In this document: piece after piece, positions 1-7,587 of the stretch | Position numbering within the stretch: position 1 is the first letter of the stretch | Layout: each line of letters starts with the position of its first letter | Assembly (NCBI GenBank): GCA_017466865.1 | Contig: JAFTTI010000013.1 | Span: forward strand, 149,985-213,984 | DNA: 64,000 nt | DNA from: Oscillospiraceae bacterium | Lineage (GTDB): Bacteria > Bacillota > Clostridia > Oscillospirales > Ruminococcaceae | Direction: 5' to 3' | The notes under the pieces: model-generated | What the model saw: only the letters and a program-made list of their open reading frames with translations | Told to the model about the DNA's origin: nothing | Database searches by the model: none | Translations under genes and position numbers: made by a program

Positions 1-117
1 CCATAGTTCAGGGTTTGAACAGTTTTTGCATTTTCTTTTACAACCTATTGTCCAGATACCCATTCTTTTTCCGTATCCCAATGTTTTAACGGGATAATAT
101 ATTCTGTCAATCTGCAT
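1..117 (-). CDS. Radical-SAM (4Fe-4S) protein, N-terminal fragment cut by window edge
   Basis: An ATG at 117 on the minus strand opens a frame of 39 codons that stays open to the window edge. It contains CKRKCKNC at about residues 26-33, the CxxxCxxC cluster motif of radical-SAM enzymes, inside a WTIGC context typical of small NrdG-like activating enzymes. The start overlaps the 3' end of the upstream FHA gene by 11 bp, so the two are almost certainly co-transcribed and translationally coupled. The substrate cannot be told from the fragment. It may be an activase or a peptide/protein modifier acting with the kinase/FHA/AAA+ genes before it. The rest of the gene lies outside the window. Confidence 0.8.
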   Translation of the reverse strand, partial: MQIDRIYYPVKTLGYGKRMGIWTIGCKRKCKNCSNPELW

Positions 118-526
118 TTTCAATCAGAAAAGCCATATCGGCAAAAGCAACTTCATCACCCGGATTTATTTCGGTCATCTTATTCTTTTCGATTCTGACA
201 CCATTTATTGTTGTTCCGTTTGTGCTGAAATCTGTAACGAAAATCTTATCATCAGTAACTTCAAATCTTGCGTGTTTACGGCTGATATAATCGCTGTCGT
301 TTACATAATCGGAAAGAATATCTCCTTCTCTGCCTATGGTTTCTCCGCCGAGAATAAACGCTGAAACACTCCCTCCCGTTGAGGTTATCTTCCATTTTGC
401 ACCGTTATTTTCTTCCACCATAACGGGTGCTATAAAGCTGAGGTCATATCCACAGGCTTCACATTCAAGCTTGTCTATGGTATTCTTTACGCCACAGTTT
501 TCGCATATTCTGACTTCTCTACTCAT
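107..526 (-). CDS. Zinc-ribbon plus FHA-domain protein
   Basis: This 139-residue cytoplasmic protein has two parts. Residues 8-26 hold a CxxC...CxxC zinc ribbon (CENC, CEAC). Residues about 50-135 form a forkhead-associated domain with the expected GREG, SRKHA and STNGTTING motifs, which bind phosphothreonine. FHA proteins normally read out Ser/Thr kinase activity, and a Ser/Thr kinase is encoded two genes upstream. The start ATG lies inside the end of the preceding gene (8-bp overlap) and its end overlaps the radical-SAM start. I infer that it is the phospho-reader of this operon. The partner phosphosite is unknown. Confidence 0.9.
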   Translation of the reverse strand: MSREVRICENCGVKNTIDKLECEACGYDLSFIAPVMVEENNGAKWKITSTGGSVSAFILGGETIGREGDILSDYVNDSDYISRKHARFEVTDDKIFVTDFSTNGTTINGVRIEKNKMTEINPGDEVAFADMAFLIENAD

Positions 527-1748
527 CGTATGTCATTCTCCTTGATTTTTTTGCTCTTCGTTTTTCGGTCTTTGATAAAAATTCTTCTGATACAGCCCTT
601 ACATATCTTTCGTCAGCCTCACATGTACGCTCATCGGTAACAGAAAGGTCATATTCAGAAAGAAGTGCTTTAACCTTATCGTAATCGGGACAGAATTTAT
701 CCATATCATCTTTGACCGCTCTCTTTTCGGCGGGAGTAATTTCGCCCGTAGGTGATTTCCCTAAAACCTCAAAAAGAACAGAACCTTCTTCGTTTGAAGA
801 AACATTTATAACCGAACTTTCGCTGAATTCATAGTAATCTTTCTGGGTTGTATGTTTGGGTGTTGAAACGGTATTACTTCCGATTATATCATAACCTATG
901 CGTTCCATAATATCTCTTACGGAATCGGTTATATATTCACCCATAGTTTTCTGTTCAGCCTCAGCATAAAGAGCGTTTACTTCATCTCTTAATGCGTGGA
1001 TATTTCCAAGAACAGATGCATTTGCATCCTTTGAAAGATATTCGCAGAGTGCTTCATATTTCGCTGTCAAAGACTCGATTTCTTCTGTATTATCAGATGA
1101 ATTTCTTTCTAAAATTATTCCGTCAAGGCGTTCCTTTAAAATATTTTCCTTGGTTTCTTCATCATACTTAACCGAAGAAATAACGGATTCAGCAAAGGAT
1201 TTTATCTCTGAAAATTTTTCGGAAGATAAAGTTTCTTCTATTATCTGTTCGTATAATTCATCGACTTTTTCGCTTGAAAGAACAGCTACGAAAGCAGTTG
1301 TATCGTCTGAAGCCCTTTCGGCGTTATAACTATTCTTATTTTCGATAACACTTAAAAGTGCGTCATACTCTTCACGCATAATATGCCAGAGATTTCCCAT
1401 TTCAAAATACCTTTCAACAGAGTTTCTTCTCTCTGATGTAAGAACTTTGCTATCGCCCTCTGTATTGCAGACGAAAGACGAAAGTCTCTGATACCTTAAA
1501 AGATGCTTTGAAAGCATACGATACTGTAAAGATTTTTCACAACCTGCTTTTTTTGCATCCTTGAGAATTGCTACAATTTCATCTGTCGGATGTTCTTCAA
1601 AAAACTTATCGAATTTATGTTGCAGGGCGTTCTGCTTATTGACAAGAGCGTTACATTCTCTTTTTTCGAGAGCAATATCAAGTTCTTTCATAAGTTTCAT
1701 ACGACGGATTTTTCCTAATAAAATCTGTCCGTATTTCGGTCCGCTCAT
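519..1748 (-). CDS. Helical protein of unknown function beginning MSGPK
   Basis: This 409-residue protein belongs to no catalytic family I recognise. It has no signal peptide or membrane segment. It is charged and mostly helical, with long Glu/Lys-rich stretches (about residues 15-60 and 110-290) that could form coiled coils. It starts MSGPK, a start I recall from other uncharacterised proteins linked to bacterial kinase/FHA clusters; this is recollection, not a search result. Its ATG directly follows the kinase stop (TAAATG), and its end overlaps the FHA gene by 8 bp. A scaffold or kinase-substrate role is an inference from this linkage only. Confidence 0.75.
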   Translation of the reverse strand: MSGPKYGQILLGKIRRMKLMKELDIALEKRECNALVNKQNALQHKFDKFFEEHPTDEIVAILKDAKKAGCEKSLQYRMLSKHLLRYQRLSSFVCNTEGDSKVLTSERRNSVERYFEMGNLWHIMREEYDALLSVIENKNSYNAERASDDTTAFVAVLSSEKVDELYEQIIEETLSSEKFSEIKSFAESVISSVKYDEETKENILKERLDGIILERNSSDNTEEIESLTAKYEALCEYLSKDANASVLGNIHALRDEVNALYAEAEQKTMGEYITDSVRDIMERIGYDIIGSNTVSTPKHTTQKDYYEFSESSVINVSSNEEGSVLFEVLGKSPTGEITPAEKRAVKDDMDKFCPDYDKVKALLSEYDLSVTDERTCEADERYVRAVSEEFLSKTEKRRAKKSRRMTYDE

Positions 1749-3323
1749 TTAAAAATCCTCCTCAAGAGTCAAAAGCCATTCACGAAGTTGTTTTCCATAT
1801 CCTTTTGAGAAAACCCACATATGAAAGAGTCTGTCATAAACAAGAGTTTTCGAAAACTCTTCTCTCTCATCATCAGAAAGGCTTTCGAGATAATCGCAAA
1901 GTGATTTCATATCCGAGAATTTATCGGAATAGATATAGTTTCTGTTAAGAAGATATAAAAGTGCGTAATAATACTCATATTTTTCGAGAGTAAACTGTGC
2001 GCCGATATATTCCATGCGTTCGATAACCTTACTATCTATACCCTTTTTCTCCATATAGATTTTAAGACATCCGCTTCTTACAAAGTCTATAATATCGTTA
2101 TCCTTCAAAGGAAGTTTCTGTTCGATTTCATCGCCCATAGCCTGTAAAGATGCAAACATTCTTCCGCGATAGAAAATAGGTGATTCAGGGCTGAGAAGCA
2201 TAATAACCTTGAAAAGACATTCATCGGGGCTATTATGGTCTTTAAGAACAGCAACCTCTCGTTGAAGGGATGCGCTGAATGCTGCAAGTCTTGTTTCGAA
2301 TGCGCTTGTATGATAAACATAAACGAGTGCCGCTTCCCAATTTTCGCCGAAAGCGTAAGCAAGTGAAACTAAATCGGGATAGGATTTATTTTCAAATACA
2401 AAGCCTGATTTATCTGCTGTTTTTTCGTATGTAGCCGAATTTCCTTCAGGAATAATCTCTCCCGCTAACCAACGCTTTATCTTATCATATCCGAAACGGT
2501 GTTCTCTGTCTTTTCTTGTAAGCCCTCTTATCAAAAGTGCAAACCCCGGGCTTACTGTTCTCGGAATGGGAATGTTTTTATTGAGAGTATGATAGAGTAT
2601 CTGCATTTCGGTCATTCCTGCAAAAACATCTATGCCTGTTACGAGGTGAAGAAGTGTTATTCCCAAAGAATAATAGTCACTCGCTTTGGAAACAAAACCT
2701 GCTGATGTTTCGGGTGCTGCGTAACCGAGAGTTCTTGAAATTCCCGTCGCCCTTACGCTTAAATTATCATCAAGAACAGAGCTTATTCCGAAATCTCCGA
2801 TAACGGCTTTTCCATCGTCAGAAATAAATATATTACCCGGTTTTATATCTCTATGAACTATGCCCATAGAATGAAGTTCTTTAAGACCTTCTGCAACGCA
2901 GGGAATGATATTTTCAGAAAGTTCCTTTTCTGAAATAGGCATTAAGGATGCTACATCGCCTTTACTGAAATAAGGCATTATAGCATAAAATTTTTCGCCG
3001 TGTTCTCCGCAATCTTCATAAGAAACTATATAAGGACAATTTGTTTTTAAAAGTTTCTGTATAATTTCTTCCTTAGGTTTCTTGTTTTTATGGAAAAGCT
3101 TGATTATTCTTTTTATTCCATCTTTTTCTCCGAGAAATACAGCCGCCTCACCCGTGTTTTCAGAGATAATGTTTATAATTTTATATCCACCGATAACAGC
3201 GCCTATGCCAACTATTCCATCTGATGAAGAAGATTTATTCATTATTTCAGATGTAGGCATAATCATTGTTTTTCTATCGGTTTTATCCCTCATATCAAGG
3301 GTTGGTCTGCTGTTTTCCTTCAA
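1749..3323 (-). CDS. Eukaryotic-type Ser/Thr protein kinase with C-terminal helical extension
   Basis: This 524-residue protein starts at TTG. After a Ser/Thr-rich N-terminal region of about 45 residues comes a Hanks-type kinase domain (about 45-290) with the catalytic loop HRDIKPGN near residue 156 and the DFG motif near 175. A lysine in the IIKLF segment fits the ATP-binding lysine. The glycine-rich loop is relaxed (ENTGEAAVF), but the domain otherwise looks active. The remaining roughly 230 residues are helical and unassigned; there are no PASTA repeats and no transmembrane segment, so it is not the cell-wall PrkC/IreK type. It should phosphorylate partners in the operon, with the FHA protein as likely reader. 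Confidence 0.9.
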   Translation of the reverse strand: MKENSRPTLDMRDKTDRKTMIMPTSEIMNKSSSSDGIVGIGAVIGGYKIINIISENTGEAAVFLGEKDGIKRIIKLFHKNKKPKEEIIQKLLKTNCPYIVSYEDCGEHGEKFYAIMPYFSKGDVASLMPISEKELSENIIPCVAEGLKELHSMGIVHRDIKPGNIFISDDGKAVIGDFGISSVLDDNLSVRATGISRTLGYAAPETSAGFVSKASDYYSLGITLLHLVTGIDVFAGMTEMQILYHTLNKNIPIPRTVSPGFALLIRGLTRKDREHRFGYDKIKRWLAGEIIPEGNSATYEKTADKSGFVFENKSYPDLVSLAYAFGENWEAALVYVYHTSAFETRLAAFSASLQREVAVLKDHNSPDECLFKVIMLLSPESPIFYRGRMFASLQAMGDEIEQKLPLKDNDIIDFVRSGCLKIYMEKKGIDSKVIERMEYIGAQFTLEKYEYYYALLYLLNRNYIYSDKFSDMKSLCDYLESLSDDEREEFSKTLVYDRLFHMWVFSKGYGKQLREWLLTLEEDF

Positions 3324-3337
3324 AAAAATTCACCGCC

Positions 3338-5173
3338 TTAATGAACGGAGTAATCAAGCCCCGCTATATTATCTTTTTCGTAGATAGAATTTACTGTAAG
3401 TGTTCCGCCTTCGATGTTTTCATCGAATATAACTCTTGAAAGGGGATTTATGAGGTTTTTTTCGATGACATTTCCTATGCCTCGACCACCGTTTTCAAGA
3501 TTTCCGAATGATTTTTTATAGATATATTCTCTTGCATCTTCGGAAAGAATAACCTGTATTCCCTTTTGTTCGAAGATTTTTGCAAAGATTTTATTTATCT
3601 GTGCGTTTGCGATTTCCTTTGCTGTATCTTCTCTTATAAAGTCAAAAACAACAAAGTTGTCGCCTATTCGGTTTAAGATTTCGGGTCTTCCGAGTTGGAG
3701 TTTGAAATAATCCTTTATAGACTTTATAAGTCTTTCACGCATTTCTTCATAGGTCATATCAAGGAAGATACTCTGTGTTTTTCTTCCCATTTCATCGGTA
3801 TTATAAACACCGAGGTTACTTGTAAAGATAATGATTGTTTCTGAAAAATAAACTGTTTCACCCTTACCATCGGTCATTCTTCCGTCTTCTAAAATCTGAA
3901 GGAATTTATCGAAAACAGAAGGATGCGCCTTTTCGATTTCGTCAAAAAGAATTATCGAAAAAGGCTTTTCCTTAACGGCGTTCGTAAGCTGTCCGCCCGA
4001 TTCATAGCCTACATATCCGGGAGGTGCACCCATAAGTTTCTGGTCTGACTGACTCTGCTGATATTCACTCATATCAAATCTTATGCAGTTATTGTCATCA
4101 CCGAAAAGAAGGTTAGCGACAGTTTTTGCAAGTTCGGTTTTTCCGACACCTGTGGGTCCTGCAAAGAAAAGAATACCCTTTGGTTTTCCGCTTCCCGAAT
4201 GTTGAAGTCCTGCCATATTTGAAGCCGCTCTTTTTATAACATCAAGTGTCTGGACAACGGCTGCATTCTGACCTTTAACACGGCTTTTTATGTAGCTTTC
4301 GGCATTTTCGAATTTTTCTCTCGGAATGTCGTTCCAGGGGTTATCCTTGATACCGTATTTATACATATTAACGGCGTCCTTTATCTTTGAGAAAGAAAGT
4401 TTTTCCTTTCGGCAAAGAAGTTTTAAAGCATTAAGTTCGAGATTTGCAAAACCTTCTGTAAGGTCGGCAAAATCATTCTTATACTTATCAAGTTCGTCAT
4501 CGGTAAACTTTTCTTCGCCGACAAAGAAAGCAAGTTGACTTTCTATGAACATTCTTCTTGAAGCCTTATCGGGTTCGCTTATATTTATTGCCTTTACCAT
4601 AGGATTGTCGATATAGAACCAAGCGGGAATATCATTTACCTTATCGGCAACAAAAAGCATAATATTGTTGATGAAACGGTCGCCCTGTTTTACCTGTGTC
4701 TTTTTAAGAGAAGCCATCATAAGTTTTGAATAGAAATCCTTTTCGCTGTCTGAAAGGCTGTCTGCTGAGATAACATATCTTGATGCAGACATCATTACAA
4801 CGGCAACGCTTTTCTCTTTATTCTGAACGGCTGTTCTTATGAAATCGGCTGCCTGATTGTATTTTACAGTAAAGGTCTTTGTTTTTTCATCAAGCTTATT
4901 GAAACCTATGAGTTTTAAGAAACTGTCAAGGTGTTCCCTTGAATAATCGTTATAGAAACCATCTATATGATTATAGAAAACAACGGTTGAATATCCGTTA
5001 TCGCAGAGATATTTGAAAAGATAATTATCAAGCATTATCATATCCCAGCGGGTGTTTCCATCTTCCTGAATTGTGGGGTATGCGTGAAGGTCATAGACAT
5101 TTCCTTCTAAAAGAAATGCTGTTTTTATATCTATAAACCTATTAAGTTCGGTATGCCATTTACCAAGTTTCAT
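3338..5173 (-). CDS. ClpB/HSP100-like AAA+ ATPase with degenerate N-terminal AAA-like half
   Basis: This 611-residue protein has one intact ATPase module in its C-terminal half: Walker A GPTGVGKTE near residue 339, Walker B ILFDEIEKA near 407, a pore-type GYVGYESGG segment, sensor-1 TSNLG, an arginine finger in LNRIGD, and a sensor-2-like GGRGIGN. This is the ClpB/ClpA second-domain type. Residues 1 to about 290 resemble an AAA+ fold with a lid-like helical segment but have no Walker A or B motif. The Clp N-domain and ClpB middle domain are absent. It overlaps the preceding gene by 14 bp. It probably remodels or unfolds a partner protein; the target is unknown. Confidence 0.88.
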   Translation of the reverse strand: MKLGKWHTELNRFIDIKTAFLLEGNVYDLHAYPTIQEDGNTRWDMIMLDNYLFKYLCDNGYSTVVFYNHIDGFYNDYSREHLDSFLKLIGFNKLDEKTKTFTVKYNQAADFIRTAVQNKEKSVAVVMMSASRYVISADSLSDSEKDFYSKLMMASLKKTQVKQGDRFINNIMLFVADKVNDIPAWFYIDNPMVKAINISEPDKASRRMFIESQLAFFVGEEKFTDDELDKYKNDFADLTEGFANLELNALKLLCRKEKLSFSKIKDAVNMYKYGIKDNPWNDIPREKFENAESYIKSRVKGQNAAVVQTLDVIKRAASNMAGLQHSGSGKPKGILFFAGPTGVGKTELAKTVANLLFGDDNNCIRFDMSEYQQSQSDQKLMGAPPGYVGYESGGQLTNAVKEKPFSIILFDEIEKAHPSVFDKFLQILEDGRMTDGKGETVYFSETIIIFTSNLGVYNTDEMGRKTQSIFLDMTYEEMRERLIKSIKDYFKLQLGRPEILNRIGDNFVVFDFIREDTAKEIANAQINKIFAKIFEQKGIQVILSEDAREYIYKKSFGNLENGGRGIGNVIEKNLINPLSRVIFDENIEGGTLTVNSIYEKDNIAGLDYSVH

Positions 5174-5660
5174 TATATGCTACCTCCGATACTGTTCTGG
5201 GGATACAATAATACCCCTCTTTACAGATTTTATTTGCTTTGAAAATCTGCATAAAATCCTTATCCTGTATATTGGTGTCATTCTGATAAATTTCTTTGAA
5301 GCTGAGTTTTCTTATGACATTCTTTATCGTTTCGGAACTATACAAATCGGGAGTATCGTCTTCGTTCAAGGCCCAGCCGTTTCCGAAACGGATTGCATTT
5401 GAAAGTCTTTCTGCCATAACGGGAATAAGCTCCATACACTTTTCGATTTCTTCGTATTTTTCGTGAGGAATTGAAAGGAGTTTTTCTTTTGAAAAATATT
5501 CATTGAATATTTCTTTTGTCATTTCACATTCCATAAATTCATAATAAAACGAACTATCAAAAAGTTTTTCAACTTCATATCGGTCAGATATTCTTTTGTC
5601 ATTGGGAGAACAGTTTTTAAGCAGTTCATATATTTTGCCTGTATAATTCTTTACAGCCAT
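5160..5660 (-). CDS. Conserved operon protein, function unknown
   Basis: This 166-residue soluble protein is acidic and mostly helical. I do not recognise a family, and no catalytic motif, signal peptide or membrane segment is visible. It lies one base after the preceding gene and overlaps the AAA+ gene by 14 bp, so it is very probably translated together with the ATPase and may be its adaptor or substrate. That role is inferred from gene order only. Confidence 0.7.
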   Translation of the reverse strand: MAVKNYTGKIYELLKNCSPNDKRISDRYEVEKLFDSSFYYEFMECEMTKEIFNEYFSKEKLLSIPHEKYEEIEKCMELIPVMAERLSNAIRFGNGWALNEDDTPDLYSSETIKNVIRKLSFKEIYQNDTNIQDKDFMQIFKANKICKEGYYCIPRTVSEVAYNETW

Positions 5661-5661
5661 T

Positions 5662-6843
5662 TTAATTCTCCTTAGTGCAGATAGGTTTTATAATTTCGGT
5701 TTCGTTTGTAAATTTGTCCTTAACCCTCTTCATTCCGAGATTTTCGAGAACATCAAGATAATTTTCGTCTGAAATTTCGATATTTTCAAAATCAGATTTT
5801 TTAACTGAAACTGCATAAACGCATCTTGAAACACCTGATGCGAATTTGGCTGTCATATTCTCGATATCCTTATTATTTGAAGGGACAAAAGCATTCAGGA
5901 TTATCTCTTCGACAAAATCGCCATAGAGTGCTTCGAAAAGTTCGTGGATTGAACGAAGCCCCGCTGATAAAAGTGATTTTTCGTATCTTCTGTATTTTTC
6001 ATCGGACGAAAATCTTACTTCGGTAACTGATTTATTTTCAATTATGCATCTGTATTTCATAATATCGGGGAAATTTTCAAATCCGCAGAAAAGAAGATTT
6101 ACTGTAAGGGTCTTGGTGTAAGGACTATAATTTATCTCGTTATCGGGCTTAAAATTTTCGGGGTAAACAGAGTTTGCAAGTATAATCTTTGAATACTTTT
6201 CAATAGCACTTTTTTCGCCGTTTTCAAAGCTCTTTTTAAGCCTTCTTACCTCGGCGTTGTTTCTTCTTTTTCTTATATTGAATTTTTCTCTTTCAATCAT
6301 ATATTTTCGGATAGCATCTTTTTTACCTGAAATATATTTATTCATCTGTATCCTGAATTCTTCCTCCGCTCTTTCCTCTGCTGATTTGAAAGAAAAGAGT
6401 TTGGCAAGTCCGCCTTCTTCTTCGGGGATTTTTTTCTGAGGCGGGAAAGGATAGAGAAAATCCTCATAATTTTCGGTTATGATTTTTGTATCCCAATCAA
6501 GACGGTCATCAATTTTAAGGGTATGTGAAATAAGCGACATCAGTTCGGAGTTGATTTTTTCAACCTTTTCGGTCATAATTTCGGTCGCGGCAAGTTCATC
6601 TCCGCCTGAAATTTCAACTATATGCTTTCTGAGTTCCTGTCCGCGCTGATTTCTTTCTTCTATTGCAACGAGCGATTCCAGTTCCCACATTGTTGTTGCC
6701 ATAACAACTCTGTCAGTACCGATATATGCATTACTCACTCTCACAGCATAGGGATGACTACGGTCTTTAGTCATAAAAACCGCACTTTTAACTATATTCG
6801 ATTTTATGGTAGGGTCAAAAAGTTCGGTTTCATTGATGTTCAT
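5662..6843 (-). CDS. Unknown protein with a C-terminal domain resembling the non-nuclease part of Mrr-like proteins
   Basis: This 393-residue protein lies 4 bp after queH. Residues about 150-210 form a highly charged helical segment. The last roughly 130 residues contain an IHELFEALYG segment, followed by a hydrophobic strand and a VKKSDFENI segment. As I recall, these match a region found next to the nuclease in some proteins annotated as Mrr-type restriction endonucleases, but the catalytic nuclease motif itself (D...ExK) is not seen here. It may be a ligand- or partner-binding component. With the genes that follow it forms the kinase/AAA+/FHA operon. The function remains unknown. Confidence 0.65.
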   Translation of the reverse strand: MNINETELFDPTIKSNIVKSAVFMTKDRSHPYAVRVSNAYIGTDRVVMATTMWELESLVAIEERNQRGQELRKHIVEISGGDELAATEIMTEKVEKINSELMSLISHTLKIDDRLDWDTKIITENYEDFLYPFPPQKKIPEEEGGLAKLFSFKSAEERAEEEFRIQMNKYISGKKDAIRKYMIEREKFNIRKRRNNAEVRRLKKSFENGEKSAIEKYSKIILANSVYPENFKPDNEINYSPYTKTLTVNLLFCGFENFPDIMKYRCIIENKSVTEVRFSSDEKYRRYEKSLLSAGLRSIHELFEALYGDFVEEIILNAFVPSNNKDIENMTAKFASGVSRCVYAVSVKKSDFENIEISDENYLDVLENLGMKRVKDKFTNETEIIKPICTKEN

Positions 6844-6847
6844 ATTA

Positions 6848-7474
6848 TCACTCCGTTACGGGTAAATTTCTTTTGCTGAAAACACATCCGCAGTAATTCT
6901 GTCTATAGAGATTATACTTTTCAGAAAGTCTTACAGACTCTTTGAATCCGTTTTTCTTCTTGAAATCAGAAGGAAGATGTCTTGTATTTTCATCGGCATA
7001 TTTTTCACCGATTTCGTTGAGTTTTTCTGCATTTTTATGAGGACTTATCGAAAGCGTTGTTGTATAATAATCAAAGCCCTCCCGCTTTGCAATTTCTGAT
7101 GCTTCCCTTATTCTGAGGTCATAACATTTAAAGCAACGCTCTCCGCCCTCTTTTTCGTTTTCAAGACCTTTTACAGTTTCGAAGAAAAGGTCAGGATTAT
7201 ACTCACCCTCTATAAAGGAAATCTTATTTTTAACAGGTAGTTCTTCTATAAGTCTTTTAACTTCGCTGACGCGATAAGAATATTCACTTTCGGGATAGAT
7301 ATTAGGGTTATAATAGAAAACCGTTATTTTAAAATACTCTGCGAGATAGGTTAAGACATAACTCGAACAAGGTGCGCAACAACTATGAAGAAGGAGTGTC
7401 GGTATTATATTTTTTTCTGATATTTCTGAAATTATCTTATCAAGTTTTTTCTGATAATTCACATTCTGAGCCAC
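6848..7474 (-). CDS. queH: Epoxyqueuosine reductase QueH
   Basis: This 208-residue enzyme reduces epoxyqueuosine to queuosine in tRNA, the last step of queuosine synthesis, in organisms that lack the cobalamin-dependent QueG. The N-terminal LLHSCCAPCSS motif and later cysteine pairs (ERCFKCYD and NYCGC near the C-terminus) are the expected iron-sulfur/metal ligands of the family (former DUF208). The start is GTG, chosen because a GAGGGAG site lies 8 bases upstream. It is the first gene after a consensus promoter and is followed 4 bp later by the kinase/AAA+ gene set, so it probably shares their transcript, although a functional link is not evident. Confidence 0.92.
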   Translation of the reverse strand: MAQNVNYQKKLDKIISEISEKNIIPTLLLHSCCAPCSSYVLTYLAEYFKITVFYYNPNIYPESEYSYRVSEVKRLIEELPVKNKISFIEGEYNPDLFFETVKGLENEKEGGERCFKCYDLRIREASEIAKREGFDYYTTTLSISPHKNAEKLNEIGEKYADENTRHLPSDFKKKNGFKESVRLSEKYNLYRQNYCGCVFSKRNLPVTE

Positions 7475-7515
7475 CGTTTTTTCTCCCTCACTTTCAGATA
7501 CACCTATACATTATA

Positions 7516-7544
7516 ATTATATCACAAAGGCTATATAAATTCAA
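7516..7544 (-). promoter_or_regulatory. Promoter of the queH-kinase-FHA operon
   Basis: On the minus strand TTGAAT (7539-7544) and TATAAT (7516-7521) are separated by 17 bp. It lies about 40 bp before the queH GTG start and next to the rpoC terminator. Confidence 0.8.
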
Positions 7545-7577
7545 CAAAAAAATCACAGCGATAAAATCGCTGTGATT
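7543..7577 (-). terminator. Rho-independent terminator after rpoC
   Basis: A perfect 12-bp stem (7551-7562 with 7566-7577) with a 3-base loop is followed on the minus strand by a run of seven T. It lies just after the rpoC stop and separates rpoBC from the queH operon. Confidence 0.9.
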
Positions 7578-7587
7578 TCTGTTTTTA

